A stretch of 64,000 nt of DNA from G963667675 sp965197565 (GTDB taxonomy: Bacteria > Chloroflexota > Dehalococcoidia > Lucifugimonadales > UBA3495). The notes below the pieces were generated by a model, which saw only the letters and a program-made list of their open reading frames with translations, was not told the DNA's origin and did not search any database. The stretch lies in NCBI GenBank assembly GCA_965197565.1, contig CBDANK010000003.1, positions 124,001 through 188,000 on the forward strand, given 5' to 3'. The first letter of the stretch is position 1; each line of letters begins with the position of its first letter. A program made the translations under genes and the position numbers. Positions 49,526 through 58,479 of this stretch are shown here, piece after piece.

Positions 49526-49692
49526 CAGGGTCTTTTAATTGTCACCCTGAACGGAGTGAAGGGTCTAAAATCGATCTTGCAAGTCAAGGCCGATTCTCCA
49601 ATCAAAACTTTTAGATTCTTCGTCGCAAGCTCCTCAGAATGACGTTATAGGGGGTTACTGCACCACTCCAATATGAAAATTGAAAGACCCTG
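49526..49692. mobile_element. MITE-like element family B, copy 3 (reverse), with 10-bp target duplication
   Basis: 167 bp from CAGGGTCTT to AAGACCCTG, flanked by the perfect direct repeat CTTATAGGCG (49516-49525, 49693-49702). The inner sequence CTTGCAAGTCAAGGCCGATTCTCC is the reverse complement of copies 1 and 2. The left flank also resembles a sequence at 47932-47948, so the target itself is repetitive. Confidence 0.82.
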
Positions 49693-49768
49693 CTTATAGG
49701 CGCCAATGGAGGTTGCCGGTGGAGCTTAATCGACTATAATAAGTAATCCAGCCTGGAACTCAGCATTG

Positions 49769-49853
49769 GGGGAAGTGTCGGAACTGGTAGACGAGCATGA
49801 CTTAGGATCATGTGCTGAAAGGCGTGGGAGTTCGAGTCTCCCCTTCCCCACCA
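49769..49853 (+). tRNA. tRNA-Leu (anticodon TAG)
   Basis: Class II tRNA with acceptor GGGGAAG/CTTCCCC, anticodon loop CTTAGGA within GCATGA/TCATGT, a long variable arm (GCTGAAAGGC), and T arm GGGAG TTCGAGT CTCCC. CCA is encoded at 49851-49853. Confidence 0.95.
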
Positions 49854-49958
49854 GTCCGCCGGCGTGGGTTTATATCGAAGGGTTCTGGGCGTATCCACTC
49901 TGTATGGGCCATCGCAGATTGTAGGTTAATTGATGCTCTTGAACACCGAGGAGGTCCC

Positions 49959-51053
49959 TTGGCAACCCTGCTGGAAGTGAAAGACCTCAAGACCCATTTC
50001 TTTACCTCCGACGGCGCGTTAAAAGCCGTCGACGGGGTTTCCTATGACCTTGCGGAAGGAGAGACCCTGGGGTTGGTGGGGGAGAGCGGTTGCGGAAAGA
50101 GCGTCAGTGCTTTATCCCTAATGCGGCTGGTCCCGAGTCCTCCCGGCAAGATTGTGAATGGTGAAGTCTTCTTCGAAGGTCGAGACATCCTGAAGATCGG
50201 CATGGACGACATGCGCCGCATCCGGGGCAGCAAGATTTCCATGATCTTCCAAGAACCAATGACTTCTCTGAACCCGGTGCTTACGATAGAAAGACAACTT
50301 ACTGAAACCCTCCAGTTGCATAAAGGCATGTCCCGGGCCGCGGCCCGAAAGGAAGCCGAAATCCTCCTATCCCGGGTGGGCATCCCCGATCCGGCAGGGC
50401 GCATGAAACAGTATCCTCACCAGTTCAGCGGAGGGATGAGGCAACGGGTGATGATCGCCATGGCTCTCAGTTGCAGCCCCCGCTTGATCATCGCAGATGA
50501 ACCGACCACGGCGCTGGACGTGACTATTCAGGCGCAGATTCTGGAACTGATGAAGTCTCTGACCACCGAGTTCGGGGTTGCGCTGATAGTCATCACCCAC
50601 AACCTGGGAGTAGTGGCCCGCTACGCCAATCGGGTCAACATCATGTATGCTGGCAAGATTATCGAGCGGGGCCCGGCGCGCGAGATTTATTCCAACCCCC
50701 GGCACCCCTACACTGTCGGCCTGCTCAAGTCGGTGCCCCGGCTGGACCAACCCCGCCGCGCCAGACTAGAACCCATCGAGGGCCAACCGCCGGACCTGCT
50801 CAACCTGCCGCAAGGGTGCCCCTTTCGCCCCAGGTGCTTATGGGCGGTCGACAAATGCGCGGCTGACGCCCCGCCGCTGATGCAAACCGGAGAGGGTCAC
50901 TGGTCCGCTTGCTGGCAAGCGGACTTATTGGGAATCGATGCCTTGGACCTTCAGGATGATGTCCAAGTCCGGGGCGGAGACCGCCGGCCAGAGTCTCTGT
51001 CTTTCGCTGCGGCTGCCCAGGACAGGGACTCAAGGGAGTCCAGCCAATTATGA
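49959..51053 (+). CDS. dppD: oligopeptide/dipeptide ABC transporter ATP-binding protein (DppD/OppD type)
   Basis: 364 residues from the TTG at 49959, preceded by GAGGAGGTCCC; the reading frame upstream runs through tRNA-Leu and cannot be coding. Walker A is GESGCGKS, the ABC signature is FSGGMRQR, Walker B is LIIADEPTTALD. The C-terminal extension of oligopeptide ATPases with conserved Cys (CPFRPRCLWAVDKC) is present. It powers peptide or nickel import together with the next gene. No permease or binding-protein genes are nearby. Confidence 0.9.
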   Translation: MATLLEVKDLKTHFFTSDGALKAVDGVSYDLAEGETLGLVGESGCGKSVSALSLMRLVPSPPGKIVNGEVFFEGRDILKIGMDDMRRIRGSKISMIFQEPMTSLNPVLTIERQLTETLQLHKGMSRAAARKEAEILLSRVGIPDPAGRMKQYPHQFSGGMRQRVMIAMALSCSPRLIIADEPTTALDVTIQAQILELMKSLTTEFGVALIVITHNLGVVARYANRVNIMYAGKIIERGPAREIYSNPRHPYTVGLLKSVPRLDQPRRARLEPIEGQPPDLLNLPQGCPFRPRCLWAVDKCAADAPPLMQTGEGHWSACWQADLLGIDALDLQDDVQVRGGDRRPESLSFAAAAQDRDSRESSQL

Positions 51054-52090
51054 GCGCCATGCCGGACGTCCAACCTCGACGGGGGCCCCAGCCCGACGGG
51101 GATATTCTCCTCGAAGTGAAAAACCTCAAGATGTATTTCCCGGTTACTTCCGGGCTGTTCTTTCGGCGGACCGTGGCCCAGATAAAGGCGGTGGACGACA
51201 TCAGTTTCTTCGTCCGCCGGGGAGAGACCCTGGGAATAGTAGGGGAAAGCGGTTGCGGCAAAACTACCACGGGGCGCTGCATCCTCCAGTTGTACCGGCC
51301 CACGGCAGGCCAGATTATTTTCGATGGACAGGACCTCTCCCGCCTTTCTTCCAAGCAAATGAGAGCGGTGCGCCGGGAATTGCAGGTCATTTTTCAGGAC
51401 CCTTACAGCTCTCTCAACCCTCGCATGACCGCCGGAAACATCATCGGCGAACCGCTGCGGGTCCACAAGCTGGTGAGCAGCGACGCCGAATACAGAGACC
51501 GGGTTGCCGAGCTTTTGCTAAACGTGGGGTTGAACCCATACATGGCCGACCGGTTTCCTCACGAGTTCAGCGGAGGACAGCGGCAGCGCATCGGGGTTGC
51601 CCGGGCCCTTTCCGTAGGGCCCAAATTTATTGTCGCCGATGAACCCGTGTCCGCCCTGGACGTATCCATCCAAGCCCAGATCATCAACCTGCTGGAGAGC
51701 CTCCAAGAGCAGTACGACCTCACCTATTTGTTTATCGCCCACGATCTCTCCGTGGTGCGTCACATCAGCGACCGGGTCGGCGTAATGTATTTGGGACACA
51801 TTGTGGAGTTGGCCGAGCGTAACGAAATCTATCTCAACCCGGTTCATCCTTACACCCAAGCCCTGTTGTCCGCTGTCCCCATCCCGGACCCGGTGGCAGA
51901 CGCTCAACGGGAGCGGATCCTGCTGACCGGCGAGGTCCCCAGCCCTTTGGATCCTCCCAGCGGATGCGTCTTCCATCCCCGCTGTCCCATTGCTACTGAG
52001 GAGTGTTCCCGGGTTGTCCCCGAGCTTAGGGAAGTGCAACCCGGGCATTGGACCGCCTGCATCCGAGCCGCCGGATACGGGCCAATCTAG
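51050..52090 (+). CDS. dppF: oligopeptide/dipeptide ABC transporter ATP-binding protein (DppF/OppF type)
   Basis: 346 residues. Overlaps dppD by ATGA at 51050-51053. Walker A is GESGCGKTT, signature FSGGQRQR, Walker B FIVADEPVSALD, and the C-terminal Cys motif is VFHPRCPIATEEC. The insertion FFRRTVAQIKAVDDISF after the first strand is characteristic of the OppF/DppF subunit. With DppD it forms the heterodimeric motor; the membrane partners must be encoded elsewhere. lepA starts 8 bp later, so the three genes form one transcription unit. Confidence 0.9.
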   Translation: MSAMPDVQPRRGPQPDGDILLEVKNLKMYFPVTSGLFFRRTVAQIKAVDDISFFVRRGETLGIVGESGCGKTTTGRCILQLYRPTAGQIIFDGQDLSRLSSKQMRAVRRELQVIFQDPYSSLNPRMTAGNIIGEPLRVHKLVSSDAEYRDRVAELLLNVGLNPYMADRFPHEFSGGQRQRIGVARALSVGPKFIVADEPVSALDVSIQAQIINLLESLQEQYDLTYLFIAHDLSVVRHISDRVGVMYLGHIVELAERNEIYLNPVHPYTQALLSAVPIPDPVADAQRERILLTGEVPSPLDPPSGCVFHPRCPIATEECSRVVPELREVQPGHWTACIRAAGYGPI

Positions 52091-52097
52091 GCTGTAT

Positions 52098-53945
52098 ATG
52101 GAAACTGCGCTAATACGTAACTTCTGCATCATCGCCCACATAGACCACGGCAAGTCCACCCTGGCCGACCGGTTCCTGGAGATTACCGGCACCGTGCGGC
52201 CCCAGGACATGAAGGCCCAGTTCATGGACCAGATGGACTTGGAACGGGAGCGGGGCATCACCATCAAGGGCAAAGCCGTCACCATGTCCCATCGCGCCCC
52301 CGACGGCAAGACGTACCAACTCAACCTGATCGATACTCCCGGCCACGTGGACTTCAGCTATGAAGTGTCCCGTGCTCTCGCTGCTTGTGAAGGAGCAATT
52401 CTGGTGGTGGACGGCAGCCAGGGCGTCGAAGCCCAGACCATCGCCAACACGCTTATGGCCTTGGACCAAGACCTGGTTATGGTGCCGGTGGTCAACAAAG
52501 TGGACCTTTCTCAAGCCGAGCCGCAGCGGGTGGCCGCCGAGATGGAAAGCATATTTGGCTTCAAGCGGGAAGAGATCCTCTTTGTCTCCGCGAAAGAAGG
52601 GACCGGGGCCCAAGAAATATTGAACGCGGTGATTAGCCGCGTACCCCCGCCCGTAGGAGAAGCGGACGCGCCCCTTCGTTCCCTGGTGTTTGATTCTCTT
52701 TACAATCCCTACAAGGGCATCATAGCCCATATCCGGGTCCAAGACGGGCAGATAGCAAAAAATGACCGCATCAAGGTGATGTCCACCGGGAAAGCGACCG
52801 AAGCCGTGGAGGTGGGTGTTTTCGCTCCTTTCCCCCAAGCCGTGGACACATTGGGGGCCGGGCAGGTGGGCTATATCGCCACGGGCCTCAAGAACGTCCG
52901 GGAATGCACTGTCGGGGACACTCTCACCGGCGATAGACAGCCGGCTAAGGAGTCGTTGCCCGGCTACTCCCCTCTGAAGTCAATGGTCTTTGCCAGCATT
53001 TATGCGTCGGACGGCGAAGAGTACCACAACCTGCGCGCCGCTTTGGAGAAGCTCCAACTAAACGACGCTTCTTTGACCTTCGAGCCGGAAACCAGCACCG
53101 CTCTAGGCTTTGGCTTTCGCTGCGGCTTTCTGGGTCTCATGCACCTGGAAATTGTCCAGGAAAGATTGGAGCGAGAGCACGACGTAGACATTATTGTCAC
53201 CGCGCCCAGCGTGGCGTATTACGTGGTGTTGACCACCGGGGAGACCATTCTGGTGGACAGCCCGTCCAAGCTGCCTCCCAGTAATACCATCGAAGAGATC
53301 CAGGAACCGATCCTGGGTTTGACCATCGTCGCTCCCAGCCGCCACGTGGGAACGATAATGGAGCTAATGCATTCCAGACGCTCCGAGTTCAAGCGCATGG
53401 ACTATATCCAAGGGACGGCAGACCCCGCAGCGGCTCTAGCTGGCGAGACCACCCAAGACCGGGTGGTCATGGAATACACCATGCCCTTGGTGGAGATGCT
53501 GGCGGATTTTTACAACCAGCTTAAATCGCGCACCCAAGGCTACGCCTCTCTGGATTACACCGTGGAAGGTTACCGCCCCGCTCCCTTGGTGAAGGTTGAC
53601 ATCCTGGTCAATCTGCAACCCGTGGAGGCGCTGTCCATGATTATCCACCGCAGCGTGGCGGCCAGCCAGGGCCGGGCTGTTGTTGAAAAGCTCAAAGAGA
53701 CTATACCCCGCCAACTTTTCGAGGTCCCAATTCAGGCGGCCATCGGCGGACGGATCGTCGCCCGGGAGACAGTCCGCGCCTTGCGAAAGGACGTTCTGGC
53801 CAAGTGCTACGGAGGGGACGTTACCCGCAAGCGCAAGCTCTTGGAGAAGCAGAAGGAAGGAAAACGGCGGCTGAAAATGGTCGGTAGTGTGGAAATCCCC
53901 CAAGAGGCCTTTTTGACGATGCTCAAGCTAGGCAGCGAAGACTAG
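52098..53945 (+). CDS. lepA: elongation factor 4 (LepA)
   Basis: 615 residues from the ATG at 52098; the open frame upstream overlaps dppF. The GTPase motifs are G1 AHIDHGKST (residues 13-21), G2/G3 region RERGITIKGKAV and DTPGHVDF, and G4 NKVDL. The LepA-specific C-terminal domain is present (YRPAPLVKVDILVNLQPVEALSMIIHR and KCYGGDVTRKRKLLEKQKEGKRRLK). It back-translocates or assists ribosomes under stress. It is the last gene of the dppD-dppF-lepA unit and converges with the DinB gene. Confidence 0.97.
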   Translation: METALIRNFCIIAHIDHGKSTLADRFLEITGTVRPQDMKAQFMDQMDLERERGITIKGKAVTMSHRAPDGKTYQLNLIDTPGHVDFSYEVSRALAACEGAILVVDGSQGVEAQTIANTLMALDQDLVMVPVVNKVDLSQAEPQRVAAEMESIFGFKREEILFVSAKEGTGAQEILNAVISRVPPPVGEADAPLRSLVFDSLYNPYKGIIAHIRVQDGQIAKNDRIKVMSTGKATEAVEVGVFAPFPQAVDTLGAGQVGYIATGLKNVRECTVGDTLTGDRQPAKESLPGYSPLKSMVFASIYASDGEEYHNLRAALEKLQLNDASLTFEPETSTALGFGFRCGFLGLMHLEIVQERLEREHDVDIIVTAPSVAYYVVLTTGETILVDSPSKLPPSNTIEEIQEPILGLTIVAPSRHVGTIMELMHSRRSEFKRMDYIQGTADPAAALAGETTQDRVVMEYTMPLVEMLADFYNQLKSRTQGYASLDYTVEGYRPAPLVKVDILVNLQPVEALSMIIHRSVAASQGRAVVEKLKETIPRQLFEVPIQAAIGGRIVARETVRALRKDVLAKCYGGDVTRKRKLLEKQKEGKRRLKMVGSVEIPQEAFLTMLKLGSED

Positions 53946-53948
53946 AAG

Positions 53949-54440
53949 CTACATCCCCAACCCTTCGCGCAGCTCGCGGATTTGTTGTAGGTGCTGCCTC
54001 CAATGCCGGTCGAATATTCCTTCCAAGAGCATCTGGAGGGTGCGCGTCTCATCAACGCCCCGGGTCCTCAAATGCGCCAGGACTGACTTTCCCTCGAAGT
54101 CTTCCTCGTCTGCCGCATCGAGGGCCTCTTCCATCCCTTGGAAGAATGCGCCGATGTCTTCCCGAATTTGCTCCAAGTCGTAGGCCGACCGGTCAGATGT
54201 CATATTATCCAAGTCGGCCCAAAGCTCGAACTCGTCCAGGTCTCCTGAAATTGTTCCCCACATCACTTGGTGAAGGCCGCCCGGTGGGGAATCCAGTATA
54301 TGGTAAACCACCTGCCGCGCCGACCAAGCCGAAGGGTCCGGTTTCCAGTCGAGACAATAGTCCATTCCGTTCAGAAGACTCAGCAATTCCCTCTGAACGC
54401 TGTGAACGTTTTCCAAGTGGGTGTCTTTACGGTTGATCAA
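53949..54440 (-). CDS. DinB-superfamily protein
   Basis: 163 residues of a four-helix bundle: NVHSVQRELLSLLNGMDYCLDW, WSARQVVYHILDSPPGGLHQVMWG, and the late FDRHWRQHLQQIRELR. The metal-binding His triad of DinB proteins is visible at HIL (residue 47), and two His in RHWRQH. Such proteins are metal-dependent thiol S-transferase-like enzymes of unknown role here. It lies 33 bp downstream of galU on the same strand. Confidence 0.8.
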   Translation of the reverse strand: MINRKDTHLENVHSVQRELLSLLNGMDYCLDWKPDPSAWSARQVVYHILDSPPGGLHQVMWGTISGDLDEFELWADLDNMTSDRSAYDLEQIREDIGAFFQGMEEALDAADEEDFEGKSVLAHLRTRGVDETRTLQMLLEGIFDRHWRQHLQQIRELREGLGM

Positions 54441-54473
54441 AGAAGTCCCCTCGCCAGATCAGGGATGGAGCAT

Positions 54474-55337
54474 CTAGCCTTTCACGCTATTCAATAGGGC
54501 TGTAGCGGCCTCGCGGGTATCCTCTCGGGCCAGGGCGAACTCCAATGACGCTCGCAACAGGCCAAGAGGAGTGCCTGCGTCGTACCGCCTTCCCAAGAAC
54601 TCATAGGCGAACAACTCTTGACTTTCCAGCAACAGCGTCATCGCATCGGTCAATTGAACTTCGCCATTGGCGCCGGGCGGGGTCCGTTCCAAGCAATCGA
54701 AAATATCCGGGGGCAATAGATAGCGCCCCACGACGGTCAGGTTGGATGGGGCGTCCTCCCTGGAAGGTTTTTCCACCAAACCCCGGATTCGATGTAATCG
54801 TTCCGCTACTCCGGCGGCTTCCACTACCCCGTAGTTGTGCACTAATTCCCAGGGCATAGCCTCGACCGCGACAACGCCGGCTCTCACTCTTCCGGCCACC
54901 GCCATCATCTGGGCCACCACTCCCGGAGTATAAGCAATGATGTCGTCGGGCAGAATTACCGCGAAGGCTTCTTCGCCAACTGCATCTCGGGCTGTCAGGA
55001 TGGCTTGGCCAAGCCCCAAGGGTTGTTCTTGGACAATAAAGGATACTTGGCCCAAGCCGGCGGTGTTCCGCACCTTTTCCAATAAGTCCAACGACCCCGA
55101 GGCAGCCAGGCGGCGTTCCAATTCCGGCTGGGGTTGGAAGTAATCGGCGGTGGACTCCTTCCCAGGAGCGGTAACGATGATGACCTGCTCAACGCCGGCC
55201 TGCACCGCTTCCTCAACCACGTACTGAAGCATGGGCTTTTCCAGAATGGGCAGTAGCTCTTTGGGGAGGGACTTGGTCACTGGCAGGAACCGGGTGCCCA
55301 ATCCGGCGGCTGGAATGACCGCTTTTTTTATCTCCAT
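54474..55337 (-). CDS. galU: UTP-glucose-1-phosphate uridylyltransferase
   Basis: 287 residues. The NTP-binding signature is KAVIPAAGLGTRFLPVTKSLPKELLPI (residues 5-31), followed by KPMLQYVVEEAVQAGVEQVIIVT, FVIL-like VILPDDII, and GLVEKPSREDAPSN. GVVEAAG and RRYDAGTPLGLLRASLEFAL complete the family pattern. The enzyme makes UDP-glucose for envelope polysaccharides and glycolipids. The downstream DinB gene may be co-transcribed. Confidence 0.95.
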   Translation of the reverse strand: MEIKKAVIPAAGLGTRFLPVTKSLPKELLPILEKPMLQYVVEEAVQAGVEQVIIVTAPGKESTADYFQPQPELERRLAASGSLDLLEKVRNTAGLGQVSFIVQEQPLGLGQAILTARDAVGEEAFAVILPDDIIAYTPGVVAQMMAVAGRVRAGVVAVEAMPWELVHNYGVVEAAGVAERLHRIRGLVEKPSREDAPSNLTVVGRYLLPPDIFDCLERTPPGANGEVQLTDAMTLLLESQELFAYEFLGRRYDAGTPLGLLRASLEFALAREDTREAATALLNSVKG

Positions 55338-55563
55338 CGACGCCTCTCCGGTGAAGCTAATTCTAACACCCGGCCTGAGGGGTCACAAGAAAACGCCGGC
55401 CGCTTTACTATTTGACACCTTAATGCGGCTAGCCTACCATGGTATTGAGGCCGCGCTAGACGGGGAGCCAGCGGTGCCCTGCACTCGCAATCCGCTATAG
55501 CGGGGTCGAATTCCTCCCCTAGGCGGCGCTAATGGGCCAATATCTCGAGACTGTGATATTGAA

Positions 55564-55658
55564 GGTTGGGTCCCACGCGACGTAGTCTTGTGAACCCCGC
55601 CAGGTCCGGAAGGAAGCAACGGTCAACAGGATACTGCGAGTGCCGTGGGAGTGCCTGA
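55564..55658 (+). ncRNA. ffs: signal recognition particle RNA, small bacterial type
   Basis: The diagnostic domain IV loop, CAGGTCCGGAAGGAAGCA at 55601-55618, is preceded by GTGAACCCCGC and followed by ACGG. Outer stem CCCACG (55572-55577) pairs with CGTGGG (55644-55649). The ends are approximate. It lies just upstream of ksgA. Confidence 0.9.
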
Positions 55659-55689
55659 TCCGAGTCTTGGTCCGGGAGACGCCCAGTGG

Positions 55690-56598
55690 TTGGCGTCGAA
55701 GGGAGGTGCGCGGTCTCTACGTGAACTGCTTTCGTACCGGCGATTACTCCGGCGCCCCGTGAAGAAAGACTCGGCGCTAAAAACCAAGCCCGGCAAAGCC
55801 TTAGGGCAACATTTCCTAGCCGACAACAGGGTATTAACCCGCATCGTGTCCGCTGCCGCCATCGGACCGGTTGACTTGGTGCTGGAGATCGGACCTGGGC
55901 GGGGTGCCCTTACCCGGCGGCTGCTGGACCGGGGGGCCAGGGTGTTCGCCATCGAGCTAGACCCCCGGTTAGCGGCAACCCTGAGCGGCCGCTTGGGCAA
56001 TCCCCCCAATTTAACCGTGGTCGAGGGCGACGCGCGGAAGGCCGAAACCCCGCTTTTGGCGCCTGCCGGATCTAGCTACAAAGTTGTGGGAAACCTCCCC
56101 TACTATGCCGCCAACCCTATACTTCGCCGGTTTCTCGAAGCATCCCGCCAGCCGTCGTCGATAGTAGTGACCCTGCAAGAGGAAGTAGCCCGGAACATAG
56201 CGGCGGCCCCCGGAAAGATGGGGTTTCTATCCGTGGCGGTGCAGTACTATGCTACACCCCGGTTGGTCTGCACGGTGCCGCCGACAGCTTTTCGCCCTCC
56301 ACCCAAGGTTACCTCGGCGGTGGTCCGGCTGGAAGTTCTAGCCAGACCGGCGGTAGAGGTAGCCGACAGAGAGGCTTTCTTTGCGGTGGTAAAGTCCGGT
56401 TTTTCCGCGCCGCGAAAGCAGTTAAGGAACTCCTTGGCCCAAGGCCTGGGTGTGCCCCCGGAGACCGTGGGCCGGTTGCTGGAAGGGTTGGGCATGGACG
56501 GGAGCAGACGGCCGGCAACCCTATCTCTGGACGAGTGGTCCTCAATCTATAGTGCCTGGGAGCGGTTTAGTAACATTGGAAACCCTGGCTTACGCTAA
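55690..56598 (+). CDS. ksgA: 16S rRNA dimethyladenosine transferase (KsgA/RsmA)
   Basis: 302 residues from the TTG at 55690. The first possible start, GTG 55645, lies inside the SRP RNA and is unlikely; GTG 55759 is another candidate. KGKALGQHFLADNRVL is the family start, the SAM-binding motif I is VLEIGPGRGALTRRLL, and motif IV is VVGNLPYYAANPIL. It dimethylates two adenosines of 16S helix 45. The 3' end overlaps ispE by 23 bp. The pairing of ksgA with ispE is a common bacterial arrangement. Confidence 0.92.
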   Translation: MASKGGARSLRELLSYRRLLRRPVKKDSALKTKPGKALGQHFLADNRVLTRIVSAAAIGPVDLVLEIGPGRGALTRRLLDRGARVFAIELDPRLAATLSGRLGNPPNLTVVEGDARKAETPLLAPAGSSYKVVGNLPYYAANPILRRFLEASRQPSSIVVTLQEEVARNIAAAPGKMGFLSVAVQYYATPRLVCTVPPTAFRPPPKVTSAVVRLEVLARPAVEVADREAFFAVVKSGFSAPRKQLRNSLAQGLGVPPETVGRLLEGLGMDGSRRPATLSLDEWSSIYSAWERFSNIGNPGLR

Positions 56599-57445
56599 GC
56601 TGAATCTCACTCTTGAGGTGCTGGGCCGCCGGAATGACGGCTACCATGAGGTCAGGACTATCCTTCAGACCATTGACTTGGCCGATCGTCTGGAAATCCT
56701 AACCGCCGCGGATTTACAAGTGGAATGCGATCAACCTTCGTTGAGCGGCGAGGCAAACCTGGTCTGGCGGGCTGCCGTCAGCCTGGCCCAACGAGCAAAT
56801 ATGGAGCCCCGGGCGCATATAAACATCCAGAAACGGATACCCATAGGGATGGGCCTGGGCGGAGGCAGCAGCGACGCCGCGGCCGCTCTTGTGGCGCTGA
56901 ACCGTCTTTGGGGCTTGCGATTGGATACCGAAGAGCTGGCCCAAGTAGCGGAGGACCTGGGGTCCGATGTGCCGTTTTTCTTAACCGGCGGCACCGCTCT
57001 GGCCCAAGGCCGGGGAGAGCGGGTTGGCACTCTGCCTTCATTGCCTTGCCTACCCTTGATCTTGGTATGTCCTGACATCTCGGTGCCCAATAAGACCGCC
57101 AGCATGTACTCTAGTCTGACCCCGGCGCACTACAGTGACGGCGGAGTAACCCGCCGCATGGTGGAAATCTTTGCGGGGGGGCAGTTCGTAGCAGAATCGG
57201 TACCGGGCTTGATCCACAACGTGTTCGAAGAGGTGGCCTCCCAGGTGTTCCGTGACTTCGGTTGGCTGCGGCAGAGTTTAAACGCCTTGGCTCCAGGACG
57301 TTTTCACCTCTCCGGGGCCGGCCCAGCGCTTTTCGCTCTGCCTTCGTCGGAAAATGAGTTCCAGGAAGTGACCCGCGCCTTGAAATCCTATCCGGTGGAC
57401 GTATACCTTGCTAATACCGTAACTCCCCAGCCGGCAGCACAATAA
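56576..57445 (+). CDS. ispE: 4-diphosphocytidyl-2-C-methyl-D-erythritol kinase
   Basis: 289 residues from the TTG at 56576, which follows GGGAGCGGTTTAGTAACA. The GHMP-kinase features are AYAKLNLTLEVLGRRNDGYHEV at the start and IPIGMGLGGGSSDAAAAL (ATP loop); the third motif is HLSGAGPALFAL. It phosphorylates CDP-ME in the non-mevalonate isoprenoid pathway, which also feeds the polyprenyl substrates of the UbiA-like enzyme at 3135. It overlaps ksgA by 23 bp; lgt follows 21 bp later. Confidence 0.94.
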   Translation: METLAYAKLNLTLEVLGRRNDGYHEVRTILQTIDLADRLEILTAADLQVECDQPSLSGEANLVWRAAVSLAQRANMEPRAHINIQKRIPIGMGLGGGSSDAAAALVALNRLWGLRLDTEELAQVAEDLGSDVPFFLTGGTALAQGRGERVGTLPSLPCLPLILVCPDISVPNKTASMYSSLTPAHYSDGGVTRRMVEIFAGGQFVAESVPGLIHNVFEEVASQVFRDFGWLRQSLNALAPGRFHLSGAGPALFALPSSENEFQEVTRALKSYPVDVYLANTVTPQPAAQ

Positions 57446-57466
57446 ACCGGGGGGTTGAGCTGACCA

Positions 57467-58372
57467 ATGGAAGTATTGGCTACCATTATTATTGACATGG
57501 ACCCAGACTTTGATTTTGGGCCGTTCACGCTCTCTTGGCATGGATTGTTGACCTTTGTCGCGGTGGCGGTGGCGGTCTTACTGGTGGTCCGCTGGGGCAC
57601 GCGGGAAGGGTTGGTGGCCGACGCCATATACTCCGTGGCGGTTTGGTGCATCATCGGCGGCGTCATCGGTTCCCGGCTGCTGCACGTGATAGACGTTTGG
57701 CAAATCTACCAGAACGACCCCGTTAGGGTACTCTACTTCTGGCAGGGCGGCGTCACCATATACGGGGCCATATTGGGAGGATTTGTTGGCGGCTCGCTGT
57801 ACATCATCATCCGCAACTCCAAATGGTACCTCGGTTTGTGGGGCCGCTATTTCTCCTTTTTGGGAAAGCCTCGACAAGCGGCACTGCCCGGTATCGGCCA
57901 CCTTGCCGACATAACCGCCCCGGCGCTCCTTATTACCCAGGCCATCGGCAGGGTCGGCGACATAATCAACGGCGAACACTGCGCCAAATTCTCCGACCTG
58001 CCTTGGGCGGTGGTCTATACTCATCCGGAACGGGGCAGTTTGGCCTGCGAACAGACTTTCGGGGTCGGGGCCACCCACCCGGCGGTAGCCTACGAACTGC
58101 TGATGGACCTGATGATTCTCGGCCTAATCTGGCCCCTGAGAAAACGGCTGCGTCCTCACGGCATGTTTTTCGCTTTGTACCTAGCGACCTATTCCACGGG
58201 CCGGTTCTTTCTTAGCTTCTTGCGGACCGAGTTCAATGAATACGGCGGCTTAAACGAAGCCCAGATAATCGCCCTAGTGGTTATGGCGATCACGATTCCC
58301 CTGCTGGTCTACAAAGCCCGGCTAGTGAAGCCTGAGCCCGCGCCGAGGGTCCGCCGGAGGAGGGCCCGCTGA
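57467..58372 (+). CDS. lgt: prolipoprotein diacylglyceryl transferase
   Basis: 301 residues, about seven hydrophobic segments. The Lgt signature G-R-x-G-[ND]-x-I-N-G-E is present as GRVGDIINGEHC, with Asp in place of the common Asn. YGAILGGFVGG and RTEFNEYGGLNEAQ match the other conserved blocks. A hydrophilic insertion at about residues 128-145 is longer than usual. The enzyme lipidates the Cys of prolipoproteins in the membrane. The tail is basic (RVRRRRAR). Confidence 0.92.
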   Translation: MEVLATIIIDMDPDFDFGPFTLSWHGLLTFVAVAVAVLLVVRWGTREGLVADAIYSVAVWCIIGGVIGSRLLHVIDVWQIYQNDPVRVLYFWQGGVTIYGAILGGFVGGSLYIIIRNSKWYLGLWGRYFSFLGKPRQAALPGIGHLADITAPALLITQAIGRVGDIINGEHCAKFSDLPWAVVYTHPERGSLACEQTFGVGATHPAVAYELLMDLMILGLIWPLRKRLRPHGMFFALYLATYSTGRFFLSFLRTEFNEYGGLNEAQIIALVVMAITIPLLVYKARLVKPEPAPRVRRRRAR

Positions 58373-58409
58373 GAAGCTGCTTCTTAGATACTCAAACCAC
58401 ATTCTTGCT

Positions 58410-58473
58410 GAAGAGTTTTAGATTCTTCGCCTACGGCTCAGAATGACATTTTCCGAGGAATGAAAAGACCCTG
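58410..58473. mobile_element. truncated family B element
   Basis: GAAGAGTTTTAGATTCTTCGC...GCTCAGAATGACATTTTCCGAGGAATGAAAAGACCCTG resembles the end portion of family B, with the right end (AAAAGACCCTG) but no CAGGGTCTT left end. It lies between lgt and recJ. Confidence 0.5.
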
Positions 58474-58479
58474 CGCCGC

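Noticed and set aside
47748..49760. CRISPR array
   Set aside because: Repeats are long, few, variably spaced and often inverted; there are no regular 30-40 bp units with unique spacers and no cas genes.
49812..49958. N-terminal extension of dppD
   Set aside because: The frame runs through the tRNA-Leu gene; the TTG at 49959 has a GAGGAGGT ribosome site and begins the family sequence.
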